Part shown: one piece after another, positions 14,048 through 23,321 of the stretch
Position numbering within the stretch: the first letter of the stretch is position 1
Layout: each line of letters starts with the position of its first letter
Source of the DNA: Rhabditophanes sp. KR3021
Lineage: Eukaryota; Nematoda; Chromadorea; Rhabditida; Alloionematidae
NCBI GenBank assembly: GCA_963281155.1
Contig: CAUJLY010000003.1
Location: forward strand, 992,001 to 1,056,000
Length of the DNA stretch: 64,000 nucleotides
Direction: 5' to 3'
The notes under the pieces: generated by a model
The model's input: the letters and a program-made list of their open reading frames with translations, nothing else
Database searches by the model: none
Told to the model about the DNA's origin: nothing
Position numbers and translations under genes: made by a program

Positions 14048-14218
14048 ATGGACGACTACATGCTCGACATTTTAAACTTCATAGTAGACGATTGGTTGCA
14101 ATTTTTATTTCCAAAAGTGGCTCATCATAGAGGAGAGGTGCATATGTTTCGAATGTCATTTACAGATTTTAAAAATACAAGAGCATCCATGCGTGATACA
14201 GTCACCATACTTAAATAA
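14048..14218 (+). CDS. Hypothetical small protein or exon remnant
   Basis: An open frame of 56 codons from ATG to TAA with mixed, protein-like composition (MDDYMLDILNFIVDDWLQF at its start). It has no recognised domain. It lies about 220 bp upstream of the next gene on the same strand. It could be a fragment of one of the F-box/LRR-like genes common in this window. I do not recognise it. Confidence 0.25.
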   Translation: MDDYMLDILNFIVDDWLQFLFPKVAHHRGEVHMFRMSFTDFKNTRASMRDTVTILK

Positions 14219-14434
14219 ACTTTCGGTGAAGTGAGGCTTTTACGGGAACCCTTAATAAAAAACAACAAAAATCTGCAGAACAAATGATCCCTTGTTGAAA
14301 CATTTTATAAATGAAATTATTTTGACATTTGTCTATTAAATTAAATGCAAATTGGATAGTATTTAAATTTGCAATTAAATTCAAAGTTTATCTGCTTAAA
14401 ACAAGTAATCGAGTAACATAAATTTAATTCTCAA

Positions 14435-16165
14435 ATGTCTTGTTGTTGCAATCCTACGCTTGTTGATAGAGTGCCATCTTTTTTGCCGAGAATTCTGCTC
14501 AAAGGACTACAACGATGGTTAAAATGTTGCCCCGATGAATCATTTACTTTTACAACTTTTTCAAAGGAAACAATCTTTAAGGCTGAACATGTTGTTGAGA
14601 GTGTTGCTGAAGCTATGAAGGAAGAAATGCTAATTGTAGAAGAGGCTATGGCCAGAGAAGACGAACGTGCCCACCATTTGTTTGAAACGATGGTTGGAAT
14701 CCCTGTTGCTTTGCCTTTATTCAACTCGATCCTTGTTGGTCTCATCATCTTGATCATTTTTTTGATCTTTTGCCGTCAAGGCCTTGTTCTACCTTACACT
14801 TGGAGTCAGCCAACTCTCGTTGTGCCCAAGAAGAAACAATCTAGTGGAGACTATTCATCTACTGAATCAACACAAGATGACAACGAGGTTAAGTCAAAGA
14901 AAGAGAAGCTTAGCAAAAGAGTACTTGTCCAGGCTGCTATGACTGAGGAAGGGAAAGCAAATCTTATTTATTTTGGACTTCCGGAGAATGCTTATTCAGA
15001 TCCAACTTTACCACCTTCGAATATTACTAATGTTGTAGCGTCAAATGATATTCAGTCCTCTTCTAATAGATCAAATAATGTTGGACCGCCAAAAATTACT
15101 CATGTAATGCCTTTTAATATGCCTCCTACAGCACCATCAATCAAAGATGTTGTTTCTGAACCAAACGCCAGATCAAAAGGACACACCACCAGCAACTCAG
15201 TCCCTCCTAAAAATGTTATTGGGAACATAAAATCTGATCTAGACTTTTTTGGCTTTTCAATACCCACGCTACCGAAAAAACTCCCTGAATTTCTTGACAT
15301 CCATCTTCACAATGAAGGATCTTTATGCGATATGGGGACAAATCAAAAGAAAATTGATGACTATCTCAAAATGAAAGTACTTGTCGTGCCCGAAGTTCAC
15401 TCTCAAATTGAATCTTCTTCTTTAAGATCTGATGGATTTAAGATCAAGTCTGGACTTCCTGCCTCTGCCAAAATCAGTCCAGACGAAGAAGTAAACCAGA
15501 AGATCGTCACTAGCATGTCTGTTGAGAGTGGCATGCCAGCACCACTGATTCCTGTTGTTACTGAATTACCCATAATTGAGTTTCCGAATGATGGCGAGGA
15601 ACCTGTCAAGCAAACGTTGGCAACTGTTGCTTCCAGTACTAAGGAACCACCTTCTAAAAGCGACTCTGACGATGTTGCTAATTTGATGAATAAGTTGACT
15701 AAGCCTAGGCCAGTCAGTTTGAGACTAGGACTTATCAATACACTTCCAGACAATCCTCCCCCACCTATTGAAGTCACTCCACCATCTGTCGCCTTTGTTT
15801 CTACCGAACCACCATCAAATGCCCAATACATTACCAAACTGGGTAATCCTCAAGAAAGTGTTTTGATGGCCCCAACTGTCCCAAAGAAAGATGAACCTGC
15901 CTGTGATATCAATGATGTTAAACTGCCGGGAGTTGGTGCATTCACCAATCTTTTACCAAGGCCATTTTCTAAGAAAGTCGAATCTGAAGGTTTGAAAATG
16001 GATTTCAATACACCAGTTCTTTTGCAGAATAAGGCTGCCTTCCAACAAAATTCTTCTACAAAGTCTTCAACCAATGATTCCTTCCGAGGCGATGCTGTTC
16101 CTCAAAAAACTGAAATTGGATGTGCCAAAAAGCCATTGACTGTCTTCGAAGAATTTACTCAGTAA
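14435..16165 (+). CDS. Single-pass membrane protein with long disordered tail
   Basis: An intronless frame of 576 residues; I do not recognise the family. The N-terminus has Cys clusters (MSCCC, then CC at 31-32) that could be lipidated. Residues 45-82 are charged and probably helical. A hydrophobic segment at about 89-113 is the only likely membrane span. From 125 to the end the chain is rich in Ser, Pro, Lys, Asp and Glu, with no predicted globular domain. Pro-rich patches such as PSNITNV, SVPPK and DNPPPPIEV recur, and SGLP/SGMP-type short motifs repeat loosely. The start is the first ATG, after an AT-rich leader. Large intronless genes are unusual beside the multi-exon neighbours. This might reflect retroposition or germline expression, but neither is shown by the sequence. 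Confidence 0.7.
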   Translation: MSCCCNPTLVDRVPSFLPRILLKGLQRWLKCCPDESFTFTTFSKETIFKAEHVVESVAEAMKEEMLIVEEAMAREDERAHHLFETMVGIPVALPLFNSILVGLIILIIFLIFCRQGLVLPYTWSQPTLVVPKKKQSSGDYSSTESTQDDNEVKSKKEKLSKRVLVQAAMTEEGKANLIYFGLPENAYSDPTLPPSNITNVVASNDIQSSSNRSNNVGPPKITHVMPFNMPPTAPSIKDVVSEPNARSKGHTTSNSVPPKNVIGNIKSDLDFFGFSIPTLPKKLPEFLDIHLHNEGSLCDMGTNQKKIDDYLKMKVLVVPEVHSQIESSSLRSDGFKIKSGLPASAKISPDEEVNQKIVTSMSVESGMPAPLIPVVTELPIIEFPNDGEEPVKQTLATVASSTKEPPSKSDSDDVANLMNKLTKPRPVSLRLGLINTLPDNPPPPIEVTPPSVAFVSTEPPSNAQYITKLGNPQESVLMAPTVPKKDEPACDINDVKLPGVGAFTNLLPRPFSKKVESEGLKMDFNTPVLLQNKAAFQQNSSTKSSTNDSFRGDAVPQKTEIGCAKKPLTVFEEFTQ

Positions 16166-16681
16166 TTTAGTGAATTCGATACCTTATTAATTACTTTCAA
16201 TGTCTAAATTATTATATTCAATTTCTAATTAATTAAATTTAATATCAAACTATATAATTTTAACTGGTGTTTGAATATAAAATACTCCGATGGTTTTTTA
16301 TATAAGCATTATTTCTGGATTTAATTAAAAAATAATTGTTTAGCTAAATAACATTTTCATATTTAATGAAGATAAATTTGACCAAAAGTAAAAGTTAAAA
16401 ATGTGGCTAGATAAAATAGCACAGCTAATATTGAAGTGCAATATAGTAAAGAATAATAATTCTTATGGTTATAATATTCTTGAATAAATATAGAGTTATT
16501 ATAATATGCGTTTATCCAGCCTTCTTTAATCGTTTTGATAAAATGTATGTTTAATAATATTACATTTATGGGGAAAAAGTGTGATGAATTTTTTAATTGC
16601 TGTAATTGTTTATTTTGTGTCTCGTTATTTATTCTGAGACAAAACATATCCTAATTAGTTTTGATATATTTACAAAAAGTA
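16166..16681. other. Intergenic AT-rich spacer
   Basis: Lies between the single-pass membrane protein gene and the two minus-strand tRNA genes. I see no coding frame. The T-rich bases immediately below 16682, on the minus strand, would end tRNA-Val transcription. Confidence 0.4.
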
Positions 16682-16754
16682 TGATCCCGGGCGGTCTCGA
16701 TCCGCCGGCCTTCTGTGTGTTAGACAGATGTGATAACCACTACACCACGGGAGC
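16682..16754 (-). tRNA. tRNA-Val (anticodon AAC), slightly defective
   Basis: Folds into a full cloverleaf of 73 nt. The anticodon stem TCTGT/ACAGA encloses loop CTAACAC, giving anticodon AAC (Val). The D arm GTGT...TCAC and T stem GGCGG/CCGCC are intact, and a T-run follows the 3' end. Two deviations stand out. Acceptor pair 2:71 is C.U instead of a Watson-Crick pair. The T-loop starts with A instead of the near-invariant T54 (ATCGAGA), which also alters the internal promoter B box. It may therefore be weakly expressed or decaying. Confidence 0.8.
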
Positions 16755-16848
16755 TTGTGCTATAAAAGAAGTTTCATTTTTATTTAGGTGTTTATGTATC
16801 AATTTTTGAAAATAATTGACGTAATTATAATTAATTGCCAAAAAGATA

Positions 16849-16921
16849 TGCGTCCGAGGGGGAATCGAACCCCTATCGCGTGCTTGGAAGGCGCGCATGC
16901 TGACCATTACACCACGGACGC
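16849..16921 (-). tRNA. tRNA-Gly (anticodon UCC), slightly defective
   Basis: The 7-bp acceptor GCGTCCG/CGGACGC is perfect. The anticodon loop CTTCCAA gives anticodon TCC (Gly), and the T-loop TTCGATT is canonical. The anticodon stem has a C.A mismatch at 29:41. The 3' strand of the T stem has five Cs opposite four Gs, so the best fold leaves one base unpaired or bulged. It lies 94 bp upstream of tRNA-Val in the same orientation. Identity is secure; function is less so. Confidence 0.82.
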
Positions 16922-17175
16922 TGATATCTGTTAAGTATGTCATTTTTGTTTCTGGAAAAGGTCATATTTGTCTAACAAAATGTTTATTCAGCAGATTTTT
17001 TAAATCTTATATGCTAGCAGGTATTCCTTCCAAATATTCTCGTTTGTTGAACGTCTTCAATATAAAATGAATTCTTCTGCCATGAAAATATGTCTTAAAC
17101 AAAATATTCTTCTAATATATTTACATTTTTAAGCACATGCAACGATTATTTTAACTTAAACAAAAAGTTTCAAAC

Positions 17176-18909
17176 ACGTCAAATAGACCCATTTACAGAA
17201 ATGATGAATTGAGGGTTGGAAAGGGATTTTACATTCGAATGCCTTTTGCCAAGCATTCAGTAGTAATTAATACAGAGGATGCATTTAGAACACTGATTAA
17301 TCATAACCCATCGCATTATTGGATGCCTGCTGTCAAACTTGGAATTGTTATAGGTGTTCCGAGAAATAGCCAATTCTTAAAAAAAGTTGCTTTGATGAAA
17401 GCAATCCTACGAATATATGTTGGCAAGGCTTATAAATTGGAAGAATTAACAATACAATTATATTCGTGTACTGATGAAAAAGTTTTGATGAATTTATTTA
17501 GTGGACTTAAGTCTGCAAATTTTTGGTCTATCGGCATGTCTAATTGTATGTACATATTTTGCTGTCAATTTAGGCACCATTTTTTGATTTAAAAAACAAT
17601 CAAGCATTTTTGGTAATCAGAGATGCATATTGTCAATCATAGATGCGCATTGTCGTTCAGAGATGATGATTGTCTATCTAAAATGCGAGAAATGCTGACA
17701 CATTTACGCTTTCTCAAAAATGTACTGCTATATAAAGGAATAAAAACACAAACCATCCAGACATTACTAATCATGCTCAAAAGACAATGCAATCAAGTTT
17801 GTTTTAGCGCTTCATGGACTTCAAGCAAAAACACACTAACTTCAATTCCACTTAAATGTGAAATGCGCGAACTTCAAATCATCAATTCTTTTTATTCGAA
17901 TGGTTTCTTCGACCTCAAAGACTTTATTCTAACTGGCCAAATCGAAAATGTTTCCTATTTTTGCCTATTAAAACTACTTAAAAAAGTACCTATTAAACAA
18001 ATACTAAGATATTCAAATCTTGATACTAGGATAACACAGATCGTTTCCAAATATGCCGATGAATTAGAAAAGCGCGTTATTAATGTTGCTATTTTGGTTG
18101 GAGCTGTTGCTCAAACTGATTTGATTAAAAATCCTCGTGCGGCTTCCCCATTATTTTATCTCATGAATCAAAATACGGCAACACAAAATATAATATCGCC
18201 GAAAAGAACTAAATCCGCTACTAATTCAATAAAACAAACAGATTACACTCATATCTTCAGACATCTAAGCATTACAGAATGTTGCTTGTTTCAAAATATT
18301 GCCTGCATACGGGAGACTTTAGAAATTGTACAAAGAGGTTTCGATAAATCCTTGGCAGAAATAAACTTTGGACAATGCCTTTTAGCCGTGAACTGCAAAC
18401 AATTTTCTAATTTCATTAACTCAAACAACATTACAAAATTAGAAATTAATGATTGCACAATTAAGGATCCTCAATTAATCTCAGACCACTTCTTTCAATC
18501 AAATCAACAATTAAAAGAATTCAACTTGGAAAATTGTAAAGAAGTCTTTGATAATTTAACGGACGACACTCTTCATAATTGGTCTGTGAATGAATCTTGG
18601 CCGGTCAAACTACTCTTAAGTAATGTTTCCTCAAAAATTACTTACAAAGGAATATCACGTCTCATGGATGCTTTTCATTCACTCAACTTTTTTCAATTCA
18701 ATATGCAAAATGAGAAAGAAAGCAGTATAGAAAAGAAATTATTCTGGGATTTTGGCTCTATCAACTGTAGAATGGATCAACTATTGGATACTTTCGAATG
18801 TTACAACAAGTATATCAAGTACATTCATAAATCATCCAATACAGTTGCATTTATTTACACCTTTACTAATGTTACCCTTAATATTGTCTGGAAAGTTACT
18901 CTTCCTTGA
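17176..18909 (+). CDS. Nematode LRR/F-box-like protein, model uncertain
   Basis: Two long frames belong to one locus: about 17176-17592 and 17623-18909. The second holds a ~428-residue frame with leucine-rich repeat-like stretches (ITKLEINDCTIKDPQLI, LKEFNLENCKEVF) like nematode F-box-associated repeat proteins. Stop codons lie between the frames. One solution is exon 1 ending at 17510 and exon 2 starting at 17661, a 150-nt intron in matching phase, but its donor (GTCTGC) is weak. A T-rich TTTACAG at about 17187-17193 precedes the first frame, so an upstream exon or spliced-leader site is possible. No clear F-box motif is visible. The alternative is a gene broken by the short tandem repeat at 17619-17678. 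In this family such proteins usually recruit substrates to SCF ubiquitin ligases; that role is inferred here. Confidence 0.5.
17619..17678 (+). repeat. Three-copy 20-bp tandem repeat
   Basis: Three adjacent 20-bp units of the form AGAGATGCATATTGTCAATC, with substitutions between copies, followed by a partial fourth. The unit length is not a multiple of three, so gain or loss of one copy would shift any frame through it. It lies exactly where the two coding frames of the LRR-like locus fail to connect. Confidence 0.7.
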
Positions 18910-19562
18910 TCGTAGTTTGAACATTTACTTACTTATCTTTGCAAAAATAAATTATCATTATCTACAATTGTTTTGTAAGTCTTTTTTATAACAAACTTTG
19001 GAATGTAGTTGATAAAAATGTGCTGTTCCAAGAAAGACTTCTAATTCTATAGCATTTACCAGTTATTTGTTTTCACAGAAAGCTTTTATTTTTTCTTGCG
19101 CGGTTTCATCTCATTTTTATCGATTATAAAACCTGGGTACTCATTTCCTATTTTTTATCTGAATGAGCTGATGAAAATCATATTTTAGATCTAAAGGAGT
19201 ATATAATCTATTCTAGGGATATAGTGGCTCAGTGGTTTTACAATTTTGTTAATTCCTTAGAACCTACGACAACACTCCACTCATTGTTATGTTTGACGAA
19301 ATTGATTTGTTGTCGAGGTAATTAATATAGATTCTACTTTACCAGGATGATATTTATTAGGTATTCAATATAATTATGAATTACCCCCGGAGAGAGATGT
19401 AAAAGTGTGCCCAATGATATCTAGTAAGAGCGAGACACATATAGATAAGCAAAATAATTAAATTTTATTTTAACACTTAAAAATCATAATATACACACTT
19501 TTAATAGCATTTTATTAATCATTTGAGTATATTTATAAAACCAACAACAAACAACTTTAGAA
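18910..19562. other. Convergent intergenic spacer
   Basis: Lies between the 3' ends of the LRR-like gene (+) and AGXT2 (-). At about 19217-19245 the sequence GTGGCTCAGTGG resembles a tRNA A-box, but no matching B-box or cloverleaf follows. Otherwise I see nothing. Confidence 0.4.
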
Positions 19563-21162
19563 CTATTTTTCATTTCTTTTAAGGGCAGAAGCGATAGCAT
19601 CAACGCATTGGTCAACATTTTGTTTGTTAATGCACATTGGTGGCTTAATTCTGAGAACATTTCCTTTAGCACCACCTTTTCCGACAAGGACACCTTGATC
19701 TTTGATATCTTCAAAAATGGCTGCACTTCTATCGCTTGGTAAGAATTTACCTTCTTCATCAATCATTTCGAAACCAATCATCAAACCTTTTCCACGTACA
19801 TCTCCGATCAACTTGCTACCAATGTTGTTTAATTCTGTAAGGAAGTAATCTCCGACCTTTTCTGAATTTTCTTGCAATTTTTCCTCTTGAATAACATCGA
19901 TGACGGCTTTTCCGACTACTGAAGCCAAAGGATTCCCTCCGAAGGTATTAAAGTACAAAGCTTTTCCTAGTGAAGCAGCAATTTCCTTGGTAGTCACACA
20001 AGCTCCGATTGGAAAACCATTTCCCATACCTAGTCAAAGAATAGCATTATTAAAAAATATATGACTTAACTCAAAACGAGTAACTTCATTTTTAAATTGA
20101 TGATTACAATCAAATTATGTATTTAAAACATCCTGATATTGGCAAAAGAGTCAGTGAACTTGCTCTTAAACAACTTTTTGGCCCTAAATCTTGTGATTTA
20201 TTTTTTTATAATTTTTGTGCAATAAACTCTGAGTTTTTGTTTAAATTCACCTTTAGCCATTGTCACAATATCTGGCTTAGCATCTTGACTTTCGAATCCC
20301 CAGAAATGACTGCCCATTCTTCCGAATCCAGTTTGTACTTCATCACTAATACATAACCCTCCCTTGGATTGAACTAATTCGAATGCTTGTTTCAACCAGC
20401 CTTTTGGGTATTGCACTGTACCACCAACTCCCTGAACACTCTCAACCAAAAATCCAGCTGGACCGGTTGATGCAGGAAAATCAAATTCGACTGTTTCTCT
20501 AAATTGTCTAAAGTATTGGTCGTTGGCGTTACATTGGTCTGGGCCACAATCGCAATCTCTGTTGGTTTGAACAATAGAATCACGACAATCACTTCCTCCC
20601 CATGGTCCGACATAAGGATCTGGACACATTGCCTTCAAAATACCGAAGCCAGAAGGCATGGGTTGTTTCCATGATCCGATGTTAACAGCTCCTAACAAAG
20701 TTTGAGTCATTCCATGGTAAGAATTACGAAGTGTAAGTAAATCGAATCTTCCAGTGTGTAATCTAGCCAACTCGATAGCTAAATCATTGGCTTCACTTCC
20801 GGAGTTGGTAAAGAAAACACAGTCGAGATGCTTTGGCATGGTGGATAACAATTTTTGAGCATACTCGTAAATTGGTTCAGTATGATAGATTGATGTTGTG
20901 TGCCATAGTTTGTCGGCTTGAGCTTTCAATGCAGCACCTACTTTCGGATGGCAATGACCAACACTGACTGTGACGATTCCTCCAAACCTAAATTATGAAT
21001 TAGATCATACAATTTGATAATTCTAAATTACATATCCAAATATTTTTTGCCCTTGTCATCAAACAAATACTGCATTTCTCCTCTCGTGATCAAGAGTTGA
21101 TTTTTGTAATATGTTACCATTGATGGTGGTAACAAAGGTCTTAATTGCTGGACACGATTCAT
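19563..21162 (-). CDS. AGXT2: Alanine-glyoxylate aminotransferase 2 (class III, PLP)
   Basis: Transfers amino groups between alanine (and beta-aminoisobutyrate or dimethylarginine in mammals) and glyoxylate or pyruvate. Exons 21032-21162, 20251-20987 and 19563-20029 join in frame to 444 residues. Class III aminotransferase features are in order: MFGGIVTVSVGHCHPKV near 43-59, NSGSEANDLAIELAR, SYHGMTQTLLGA, DEVQTGFGRMGSHFWGFES, and VTMAKGMGNGFPIGA with PLP lysine at about 289. The run from QYPKGWLKQAFELV to VRGKGLMIGFEM closely follows mammalian AGXT2. The family enzyme is mitochondrial, but this model starts at MNRVQQLRP with no evident presequence. A TTTTAG acceptor lies 8 nt before the ATG, so a spliced leader or an unseen upstream exon is possible. 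Confidence 0.93.
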
Positions 21163-22151
21163 TTCTACCTAAAATAAATCAAAAATATAACTAGCAGTAA
21201 AATATGTTAGAAACGGCGCTATTAAAGTTCAATCGCAAAATAATTATAAAAATCAGGCAATCGAAATAAAGCCCGTTGTAATGAAAGATTACACTAAAAC
21301 AAAAAGAGACATCGACAAACGTCCTATCAATGCTTTAAACACATGTGGTGATTAAAAAAAAAGTTTCCAACAAAGTCACCAATTAATAACGTGGAGACGC
21401 TCTTATCACAAATATTTCTTTTAGTTGATTGAGGAAATTAGATGATATGCAGTGTATTTGAAAGATATTAATAGATCCAACTGTTTGATATTACATTTTA
21501 ATGTAGCTTGATATCCATTATTTTGCTTATTAGTACTAAATTTTGTTAATACAGATTTAATGGTTAAATGGCGAGGCTGATTACTTGAATATAAATTGAT
21601 AAATGCTTGAACCTCACTCAACAATCATCACAATAATATGGCCTGGCATATAAAGCAGAACCTTTAATTAATTAAGTAAATGACAGAACAGTTGTTTCAA
21701 ATCACCTAAATTACCTTACAAGTTTTAAGACATTAATAAAGGAACTTTAAACCACTTAAGCTAACATCAATTTAAGTAAGGCATCATGCAATTTTTAAAT
21801 TAATACATGCAGCTGTATATGCTACTTCGTAATTGTTTGTATATTTACCGATCCGAAGGTCATTTTGTTAATGTTATTTTTGAATGTCAAAAATATTACT
21901 ATTTACATGCTCATGTGCCATTTACCTTCACTCCAATTTTATTTAACCATCTAATAAAATACACCATTCGACTCTACACATTTTTGGCTGTCATTTGATC
22001 AATACATACTTTTAATGTGTCAACTCTGCTCATTCGCGCCATCTATCCTCGTTGATCTATTTGATAGTAGTGTCGATTTTAATTTTGTTTGTACTACCAG
22101 TTTAATTTATATAAAAATAGCCTATTTACAGATTTAATATTTTTAATAATT
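21163..22151. other. Divergent intergenic region
   Basis: Lies between the 5' ends of AGXT2 (-) and the coiled-coil gene (+), so it should hold both promoters. It is AT-rich and I see no TATA-like or other recognised element that I can defend, and no coding exon. Confidence 0.4.
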
Positions 22152-23040
22152 ATGGATTCTAAAACAGTTATATTAAAAACCAAAGACTTTTTGAGGCTGA
22201 CTGATGGTATGATTCAGGACAATAATGGCATGTTTGAGAGTTTATTTGCATAATAGTGTATTTTTAGAATGTCTCGAACTATCAATGCAATTAAGTGACG
22301 CTGTGACGCATGTTGCGAATCTACACCATGAACTCATTGATCTAAGGGAGCAACTAGCTAATATCACCAAGGGCTATAATAATTTAAAGAAGGAGTTGCA
22401 AGCAGGAGAATCTAAACTGATTGAATCACAGAAAGATAATGGTAAATTAAGAGAAGCTAATTTACACCTTACGAATGACAACGAGAGATTAATGTCCGCT
22501 ATTGATATCCTTAGACAAGCCACATCTGGAATTCCATCACCAGCGCTTATAAAGCATGACATACTTGCCGTGATACCCAAAGTGTCTAATTCAAACTACC
22601 ACCAGCAACAGACCCAAGATATACCCAGATATGCCATTAATCAGCGTCAAGGTTTTGATAATTCACCAAAATCAGCGAATGCAAATCACCCCCAGCCAGA
22701 GATGTTATTACAAGATATTCCAAGAACTATCAACAATCAACGTCATGAATTAATTAATTCTCCGGCAGTTACATATAGGCAAGACAAGCAACACCAAGAC
22801 AGGGCAGGAAGAAAGCCAAACAGACGTGATAGCCGAGTCTTTGCTGATCTGACCCCTGATTCTAAAAGGACAACAGCTGCTTCTTTGCAAACACCAGAAT
22901 CAGACCATTACGACAGGAAAAGACCTCACCTCTTTGAATCTATCCTTAATTCCCCACCGTCTGAACGAGCTAAGATGTCTACTAGCTATATCAAAAAAAA
23001 TTGCCTTGGAAATGACAAGATTCTCAACAAGTATTATTAA
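22152..23040 (+). CDS. Coiled-coil protein with disordered Ser/Thr-Pro-rich tail
   Basis: Exons 22152-22206 and 22268-23040 join in frame to 275 residues across a 61-nt intron. Residues about 25-95 are a heptad-rich coiled coil (VTHVANLHHELIDLREQLAN, then KLREANLHLTNDNERLMSAI). The rest is polar, rich in Gln, Asn and Arg, with several SP/TP sites (NSP, LTPDSKR, QTPESDH, NSPPSE) that suggest proline-directed phosphorylation. I do not recognise the family. A nuclear or cytoskeletal adaptor role is only a guess. It ends 281 bp before the MYBBP1A start on the same strand, so the two may share a polycistronic unit. Confidence 0.65.
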
Positions 23041-23321
23041 TCGAGCAGGAGTTGTTTAGCCGCTAACTTATTGCACAATTTAAGTTATTTACTTTTTTTA
23101 CTTATTAATTTGAACAATAAAGTTTCTTTTTTAATTTTACAGTTTACTTTCTTTAAAACTGCCATTTGATTTCTTTAATATTAACGTTTTTTAAAGATTG
23201 TCTTGACAAGGACACGCCTTTCCAATTTGTCTCTCATACCGAAAACTTGTCTTTAAATTTAAAGTTTGAAGTTAAAACTAGCTCTAAACATCCAATAATA
23301 TATTTGGGTAAAAGCGTAAAA

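Noticed and set aside
19217..19245. tRNA A-box-like GTGGCTCAGTGG
   Set aside because: No B-box (GGTTCGANNCC) within 100 bp and no cloverleaf.
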